A stretch of 64,000 nucleotides of DNA from Cryptomeria japonica (Eukaryota; Streptophyta; Pinopsida; Cupressales; Cupressaceae), in the NCBI RefSeq assembly GCF_030272615.1, contig NC_081406.1, positions 481,092,900-481,156,899 of the forward strand, read 5' to 3'. Numbering within the stretch: position 1 is the stretch's first letter; the number at the start of each line of letters is the position of its first letter. The notes below the pieces were generated by a model. The model did no database searches. It was not told where the DNA came from and saw only the letters and a list, made by a program, of their open reading frames with translations. The position numbers and the translations under genes are program-made. This document shows positions 57,978 through 64,000 of the stretch, piece after piece.

Positions 57978-58559
57978 TGCAATGTCCCCACTTTGAAATA
58001 AGATTTAATAATAAAATTAAAATACAAAAGAATAAAAATAAAATTATATAATTAAAATTTAATTAAGTTAATGAATGGTCAAAAGGCATGAAATGAAAAG
58101 TTGTGTCTCCCTCAAACATGAGATATAAACGGGAGAAAGAGAACCTCATTTGTGAGAGTGGAGGGAAGAAAGAATGGAGCATGTGAATCAAGGAAGAATC
58201 AATGGAAGAAGGAAGGAATGGGAAGTAAATAAGGAAGTGACTCTTCCAAAGGAAGGCAGAAATTATAAAAGGTTGTGACTCTTTCAAAGGGCATAATTAT
58301 GGAAGGTTGTGACTCTTTCAATGGGCGTAAAAGATGAAGGGTTGTGACTCTTTTGAAGGGTGGTGATTGCAAAAGGTTGTGACCATTACAAAGGGCAAAC
58401 ATGATGAAGAGGTGTGACCCTCCCTCACATTGGAAGATATAGGGGAGAAGGTTTCATTTGATGAGGGCATAAAAGCATAGCAGGAGTTCTCATAAAGCAA
58501 TCAGATCAGACTTGAACCATGATACTCTAATCTCTTGTGGGCAAATAGGGGACATTACA
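57978..58559. mobile_element. Solo LTR, 582 bp
   Basis: Starts TGCAATGTCCCC and ends GGGGACATTACA, an inverted terminal pair matching in 11 of 12 bases, with a perfect 5-bp TSD AGGTG. It has no internal domain or coding sequence. It contains the GGTTGTGACTCTTTC repeat (next entry). Confidence 0.85.
58240..58425 (+). repeat. Tandem repeat with GGTTGTGACTCTTTCAAAGGG, ~40-45 bp
   Basis: About four to five units, near 58228, 58271, 58307, 58339 and 58375, each with TTGTGAC(T/C)CTT and AAAGGGC-like ends. It lies inside the solo LTR, probably as U3 promoter repeats. Confidence 0.85.
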
Positions 58560-58564
58560 AGGTG

Positions 58565-59281
58565 TTGTCCAAATTTCACCAAAAACCTGAAACTCAATAT
58601 TATATTAACCTTCATATATACAAGTTAATTTTTTTGTACAAGTTCAATTTTTTTAGTATTAAACCATAATGAGTGTTGTTGTTTGAAAAAATACCCCAAT
58701 AATAATTTAGTTTAAAAACATAGAATTGCCCCTTGAATGGTAGGCAATTTTCCAAGACAGAACAGTTATTATTTTAGTGGCAGACAAATTTTTCTTCAAT
58801 AACCCTCTTAGGTTGACAAAATAGTTTTCATAATCCTTTGCAATTTTTTACAATTAACATTTTATAAGGAATGATATCTAATTTTATATATACACACTTT
58901 ATTTAACATTAAATAGTAAAATTATTTTTTTTCAACATTTTTACAACTAGTACATTTTTTTAGCTCCCAAGTTTGACCCATAATAAACCCAGGTAATTGA
59001 ATTTAAATTTTTATTTTTGCCACTGTGTCAATGCAATGTAAATCGAATGCTACTGTGGTTTCAAATTTTTGATACGAACTCCTATTCAAAATTTGGAAAT
59101 GCATGTCCAATTGAGTTCTATTCTCTTTTGTTACTCCTTTGTATACATCAAAATGCTGCATCTTGATTTCAGCAAATTATGTGCTTAGCATGAGAGATGA
59201 AATGCATTGTGGAGATCTTAGACCTGCACCCTCAGATATATAATATATAAAAATCACAACATTCAATAGGGAGAGCATGAT
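58565..59281. other. Non-coding intron sequence
   Basis: AT-rich; nothing recognised. Confidence 0.5.
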
Positions 59282-59286
59282 CAGTA
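59282..59286 (+). repeat. TSD CAGTA, left of miniature LTR element
   Basis: CAGTA here matches CAGTA at 59883-59887 exactly. Confidence 0.9.
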
Positions 59287-59882
59287 TGTTGCAAGGTGTG
59301 GGCCCTTGGTCTCCTTGTGTTGTGCAATGCAAGCGACGGGTTTGCGACATGGCGTAAATGCCTCCCGTGGATTCTATGTGTCATGAGGTTGTATCGGGCA
59401 TTAACAGGTCGATCTTTTGGTGCAACGGCAACCATGTTTCCAACAAGTAGTATCCGAGCTTGGTCACGGGTTCAAACCCCCCGCTTGCGCTAGAGGGGAT
59501 TGTTGCAAGGTGTGCGCCCTTGGTCTCCTTGTGTTGTGTAGCGCAAGCAACGAGTTTGAGACATGGCTTAACCGCCTCCGGTGGATTCTATGTGTCACGC
59601 GGTTATATCGGGCATTAATAGGTCAATCTTTTGGTGCAACGGCAACCGTGTTTCCAACAAGTGGTATTAGAGCTTGGTCAAGGGTTCAAACCCCCCACTT
59701 GTGCTGGGGGGGAGGGGGGGGATTGTTGCAAGGTGTGCACCCTTGGTCTCCTTGTGTTGTGCAGCGCAAGCGACGGGTTTGCAACATGGCTTAACCGCCT
59801 CTCGTGGATTCTATGTGTCATGCGGTTGTATCGGGCATTAACAGGTCGATCTTTTGGTGCAACGGCAACCATGTTTCCAACA
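59287..59882 (+). mobile_element. Miniature LTR retrotransposon (TRIM/SMART-like), LTR-int-LTR-int-LTR
   Basis: Three LTRs of exactly 159 bp each (59287-59445, 59501-59659, 59724-59882), all starting TGTTGCAAGGTGTG and ending TTTCCAACA, are separated by internal domains of 55 and 64 bp. Each internal domain starts, two bases after the LTR, with a primer-binding site related to the initiator tRNA-Met site (TGGTATTAGAGC in the second) and ends in a G-rich purine tract before the next LTR. The whole is flanked by a perfect CAGTA duplication, so it inserted as one unit or expanded by unequal exchange. It encodes no protein and must borrow enzymes from other retrotransposons. Open frames over it are chance. 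Confidence 0.9.
59662..59673 (+). promoter_or_regulatory. Primer-binding site of the miniature element
   Basis: TGGTATTAGAGC differs by one base from the plant initiator-Met site TGGTATCAGAGC. The first internal domain has the more diverged TAGTATCCGAGC at 59448-59459. Confidence 0.8.
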
Positions 59883-59887
59883 CAGTA

Positions 59888-60504
59888 GAGCAATAGATTC
59901 CTTCTTGGTGACTGCAATCCTATGTTGGCTAGGTTTACAACAAAGAGTGGACATATGACTGATTGCAGAGACTCAAAGAATAACCATTTCTAGAAATAAT
60001 AATGACGGTTTGAGCCCTTTGGTTGTCAATTTCCAACATTTAGATTCCATATTATACATGACATTGCTTTAACTCATAAGAGAAAGAATAAATTATTTCT
60101 TTAGATGTGCTTTAGTAAAAATGCTTCTTACAATTAAATACGATGTTAAATAAACAAAAAATGAGATAAGCTACAAGGATTAGCCTTCGACTATGAATGG
60201 TGATGCAGAGTTTAGGCTGATCTAGATTTGAAGGATTAGGTAAGTTTAAAAACTGCATCCTCCCAGGTCTGCATCTAAAGTACAATTTAGGTCAAGTAAT
60301 GCCAAGCAAAAGTGCTTGGAGGCTAGAGATCTTTGGAGCAGTAGGGACATCCTACCCACTTAAGTAAGATCTAAATTTATTCATTACAACGAAAATTTCC
60401 AAAGCTGTAAAATTTAACGATGCCTTTCTCAGATAGTGTGACAATGGATATAAATAGATGTTAAAATGTAATTAAAAAGCAAGAAGCTCAAAAATATTTC
60501 TGAC
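59888..60504. other. Non-coding intron sequence next to the LAZ1-like exon
   Basis: No element recognised. It ends at the donor site of the exon at 60505. Confidence 0.5.
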
Positions 60505-60738
60505 CTGGTGCACAGTATCACGTAGAACGTCATTGAAGCTTAATGCATGGATTAGGCTGCCAGAAAGACCTTTAAATGCACCTTCATTGGCCTCTGCATA
60601 TTGTTTGTAAGGGAAAGCATATAAATGTCCAACTGCTGCTATTAACATCTCTACACACAGTATGAAGTTCTGAACATTAGCAGCCTCTTCTGCACTTCTA
60701 ATAATTCCTGACTTAGCAGCTAGGAAAACTAGCACTCC
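60505..60738 (-). CDS. LAZ1/TMEM184-like DUF300 membrane protein, internal exon
   Basis: An exon of exactly 78 codons, phase 0 at both ends, with acceptor GTCGTACAG before 60738 and donor CAG|GTCAGA after 60505. It encodes GVLVFLAAKSGIIRSAEEAA, a hydrophobic segment NFILCVEMLIAAVGHLYAFPY (a transmembrane helix of the Ost-alpha/DUF300 fold, with the conserved CVEM...GHLYAFP) and then GSLIHALSFNDVLRDTVHQ. It continues in the exon at 30245. Plant LAZ1 homologues have about six to seven helices, so the N-terminal exons lie upstream of this window. No damage is seen. Confidence 0.9.
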
Positions 60739-60759
60739 CTGTACGACAACAAAATTAAA

Positions 60760-61702
60760 TAGAAAATTAAAACATATTACACATCATCATAACTAAAGGT
60801 GTTTGTTAATTTCATTCAAAGACATCTTGCGCAAATCCTGTCCCATGTGCTATTGCAAAATAAAATCTGTAACACTAGGAACATGATAAAATAAAAGCTA
60901 ATGATTTCTTGGAACATAAATAGCAAAAATGAACAGACTGGAATTTTTAAAAATGCTTCAAAATGAGGCTAAGAAGTATGTATCACATATAGATTTGTAC
61001 TAATCTAAGATTACAGTAACTTTTGCACTAGTTGTAAAAGAAACAAACAGGAAAAAAATGCTTTATCGACTAATATGAAAAGATATTCTGAATGAATTAC
61101 ACAGGTTCCCAATTAAGTACCTAGAATTGCTAGCTAAAATCTTCAATTACTTTTACCTGTTATTCCTACTTTATGATTAGTTATGGAAAGAGGAACAGCT
61201 CCCAGCGACTCAGGGTCGTACATCAGGATATTTACAATCTCATTTAAATTGTACTAAAAGGGAAACCTGAGTAGAAGTAAAGATCGCCTTACAAGAATTC
61301 ATAAGTTCTCCCTATTTGATTCTAAGCCTTGGCATACACACATGTAAATCACATCTATAAATTTAAGTTCAATATATCTCTGGTTCATACCACATCAAAA
61401 TTATTATTTTTTGGATAAAACTTCAAGATCCATACATATTAGAAGGTGGTAGAATATACAAAAATGGTAAGCTGCTGTTAAACCAGACAGTAGCACTGTA
61501 AACAGCAGACAAAAAAAAATCAGAATTTTACAAAGATTTCTGCAGGTATAAATAATATGATGAGACTCCTTATCCTGAGAGAAAAGGGAAAAACAATAAA
61601 ACTTATAAACTAGAAATAAAAAACCAAACAACTATCACAAATGCTTCCAGATCAAAGAAAACATGTATATCTTCATATCAAAGGTTTTTGCCCATTGGGC
61701 AG
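60760..61702. other. Non-coding, upstream intron of the LAZ1-like gene
   Basis: No other exon was recognised. The minus-strand frame at 61404-61631 is hydrophobic but has no family resemblance or splice context that I trust. Confidence 0.5.
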
Positions 61703-64000
61703 TGTTGTGACCTTTTCACACATCGCCCCATTGCAAACGGGGACCCCCTCTTTCTTGCTTTCCGCTTTTGTTAGTTTAGGGTTTTTGGCAGTCAGGTGGC
61801 AATTTTGAGCTTCCATGCCCACGTCTCATTTTTTATATGATCATGCCCAAGGGTCTTCAATGTGCAAGCAATGTTAAATTTGGGTTTTGAAGTCATTAGG
61901 ATCAAAGTGTTTAAAAATTGTTAAAACGTCAAAGTGATCCTAAGTTTTTCTAAGTGTTTGAGGTTGCAACTAGCCTTTAGAATGCGAGCGTAATGTGTTT
62001 AAATGTTGCAAGTTGGTGTGAATTTTGTGCTAGAGTGTCAAAAGTCCCTATAGGAGTCGCATTTCCACTCCTAGGAGGTAGAATAAGTCAAATGTGCACA
62101 ATGTCCCGATGGTCTCCTGTTTTCCACCCCTCAAATCCAGCTAAAATGTTAAAAGTCCCGATGGAAGTCGAATTTCTACTGCATAGAATGACAAAATTTG
62201 ATAAGTTTGGGCTTTTACAGTGTGAAATCATCAGAGTCTCAATGGAAGACATTTTTCCCCCATGATATTAAGTCATAAAAATGAGTTGTCCCGATGGGAG
62301 GCATTTTTCCACTAATCAATAAAGGTGAAAATGGACTTTGTCCCGATGGAGCATGATTTTCCACTCCATTTTTTAGCAAAAAGAGTTGATTTAATGATGA
62401 AAATGTTCTCAATCTCGATGAGGTGCATTTTCCCCTCATGGACTGAATTTGCAAGTTTTTTTGGGTAAAGTCCCAATGCATCAGGAATCTCCACTGAGGT
62501 TGTCCCAATGGAGGTCATTTTTCCACCAGGCCTATAAGAGCAAAAATGAATTAAGTGTGTGTGTCCTGATGACCCACACTTTTCCACCAAGAGGTAAATG
62601 ACTAAGTTTCAATGCAAATTGAGTGTCCAAATGAAGTTTGATTTTCCACCAAAGGAAAATGAGTGGAACAAAGTGAAATGTGGACAAATTTATGTGTCCC
62701 GATGGAGATTGATTCTCCACTGGGGACAAAATGATGGAAAATGATCAAGTTTACATGTCCAAATGGGGTTCGAATTTCTGTTAGAGGATATTATGATGGA
62801 TTTTGACAAGATTTTAACGGGAATTTGAGTCTCGATGAAAGGCGAATTTCCACCGGGGTATTTATATGAAATTGATAAAATTTATTTGTCCAAAAGGCCA
62901 TCGATTTTCCCCTAGAGTGGATTTGTGAGTGAATAATGAGTTAATTGATGAGACTTGTTTGTCCAAATGAGGGTCGATTTTCCCCTCAAGGTTATAATTT
63001 GCAAATTGGGGTGAGTTTAAGTAAAAATTATGTGTCCCAATGGGGTTCAAATTTCCCCAAGTGGCTGGAAGTTCAATTCAAATGAAATTTTAAAGGTAAA
63101 TGTGTCCCAATTGACATCAATTTTTCCTTACCACATACATTTAATGATCAAACAAGGTAAAATTATGCCCAGTGTTGAAATCCCAATGCATATCAATTTT
63201 CCTATTTGCTGTTAAAGCCAAATTTTTATCCCATATTGGCTGTGTAGTGACATTCTAAGGCAAAAACATGAATAAAATACACAGTCCAGCGCCTATATTA
63301 TATTATATTGTGACTGATTTGACAGTTAAAGAGCTGGAAGAAGACAAAGAGAGGTTCGCTATAGCTAGAGGAAGGGTGATTTTTGTCCAAAACCCCTTGC
63401 GGCGCCATTATTGGGAGATATTTTAAGCATTAAAGAGGAGCGCCATTGCCGGTTAAAGACGTTTTTCCCAGCTGGGACAACATTCTCAGCCATCAATTAC
63501 TTGCATTGTATTGTTACCAGTTCTCAATCACTGATTCAAATCACTGATTCAAATCACTGTTTCCAGCCATTGTTTGTGCCAAGGCGTATTGATTTTCAGC
63601 TTATTGGGCAAAATCGTATTATATATTGAGGTGGCGCCAAGTTTGTGAGGGTTCCCAGCCATTGAAGATTGAGTTTCAGAGGTGTTTTTAGAACCTAAAC
63701 TCAGAAAATCAGACCTGGAACTACATTTTAGACATCAAAATCCTTCATTTTCTGAATTTGCAAGTGTGTCTTCAGACTTATACATTGCAACCAGACTTGT
63801 TTTTGAGTCTGAAATTCAGGTTTATGAGAGGCGATATCCCTTATTTGATCAAAATTCATCCATTTTTCAGAATTCACATTACTTATTGTTTAAATTTCTG
63901 ATTTTTGAGCTTTTAAATATGAAAAATCTTTCAAAATCAGAACTTAGGGTAATTTTTGAAAATGAATCATTAGAATTAATTGTCATGATATTGGCTTCCA
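61703..64000 (+). mobile_element. Second member of the 8.3-kb element family (cut by window end)
   Basis: It starts TGTTGTGACCTTTTC, with CCCCATTGCAAAC... and CCCCCTCTTTC... matching the left end at 48523. It has the same order: short opening, repeat array (62040-63230), TATA-like TATATTATATTATAT (63294-63308) and a leader that matches 52428-52485 near its end. No ORF is reached before 64000. Confidence 0.75.
62040..63230 (+). repeat. Array of about 16 units with GTCCCGATGG...TTTTCCAC
   Basis: Units of roughly 60-80 bp carry GTCC(C/A)(G/A)ATGG followed by (A/G)(T/A)TTTTCC(A/C)C, for example near 62105, 62155, 62290, 62340, 62505, 62698, 62820 and 63035. They correspond to the GTCCCTATGG units at 48790-51600 and show unit turnover within the family. 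Confidence 0.85.

Larger units (their letters stand above)
30246..60504 (-). other. Intron of about 30.3 kb in the LAZ1-like gene
   Basis: Donor CAG|GTCAGAAAT follows base 60505 and acceptor TTTCAG precedes base 30245, both on the minus strand and both phase 0. The interval contains at least seven mobile-element insertions in nested order and no exon I could recognise. Introns this long are common in conifers and rare in most flowering plants. Confidence 0.8.

Noticed and set aside
59680-59692. tRNA gene or SINE with a B box (GGTTCAAACCC)
   Set aside because: There is no cloverleaf and no suitable A box. The motif lies in the internal domain of a miniature LTR element, just after the primer-binding site.
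61404-61631. Hydrophobic minus-strand frame as an upstream LAZ1-like exon
   Set aside because: Hydrophobicity is explained by T-rich composition; none of the family's conserved residues is present.
62040-63230. CRISPR-like array
   Set aside because: Units are degenerate and of uneven spacing, there are no cas genes, and the surroundings are plant retrotransposons.

Overview
The window looks like nuclear DNA of a seed plant with a large, repeat-rich genome, most likely a gymnosperm such as a conifer. This is inferred from plant-type transposons, AT-rich spacers, exons tens of kilobases apart and retrotransposons nested in one another. No bacterial genes, rRNA, tRNA or CRISPR arrays were seen. 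Almost all recognisable coding sequence belongs to mobile elements, most of it decayed.

Host gene: two exons on the minus strand (60505-60738, then 30012-30245) belong to one gene of the LAZ1/TMEM184-like DUF300 (Ost-alpha) membrane protein family. Both splice sites are good and in phase, and the join reproduces a family motif. The intron between them is about 30.3 kb and is filled with transposable elements. Nothing recognisable as another exon lies above 61 kb.

Layout. 1-2600: non-coding. 2600-11440: plus-strand CACTA (En/Spm) transposon remnant with a broken TNP2 transposase, a decayed SET-domain segment and a multi-exon Transposase_24-like gene. 11440-14900: non-coding, with a minisatellite, a poly-G run, an LTR-like piece and a GA tract. 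14900-15284: long hairpin and subterminal repeats ending in a CACTA-type terminus. 15300-21100: minus-strand L1-type LINE with ORF1 and ORF2. 21100-22090: very AT-rich degenerate repeats. 22090-26240: non-coding. 26263-27780: a reverse-transcribed gene copy with poly(A) and target-site duplication (TSD), carrying a 252-residue ORF. 27800-30010: non-coding.

Inside the 30-kb intron: a complete Ty3/gypsy chromovirus (30847-42328, TSD CTAAT), whose 3' LTR is split by a 5'-truncated LINE (37236-41083) with an extra ORF and then partly duplicated in tandem; LINE RNase H relics (43.8-45.1 kb); a minus-strand retrotransposon gag relic (45.4-48.5 kb and 56.9-57.1 kb) split by an 8.3-kb insertion (48523-56861, TSD GTTTC); within that insertion a 1.85-kb solo LTR (49070-50916) made largely of about 60-bp hairpin repeats; another solo LTR (57978-58559, TSD AGGTG); and a very small LTR element with three 159-bp LTRs and two internal domains of 55 and 64 bp (59287-59882, TSD CAGTA). 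A second copy of the element family seen at 48523 begins at 61703 and runs off the window.

The most notable items are the miniature triple-LTR element, the gag reading frame that is restored across the 8.3-kb insertion, the LINE with an extra downstream ORF, the SET domain inside a CACTA element, the retrocopy with its exact TSD, and the giant intron of the LAZ1-like gene.
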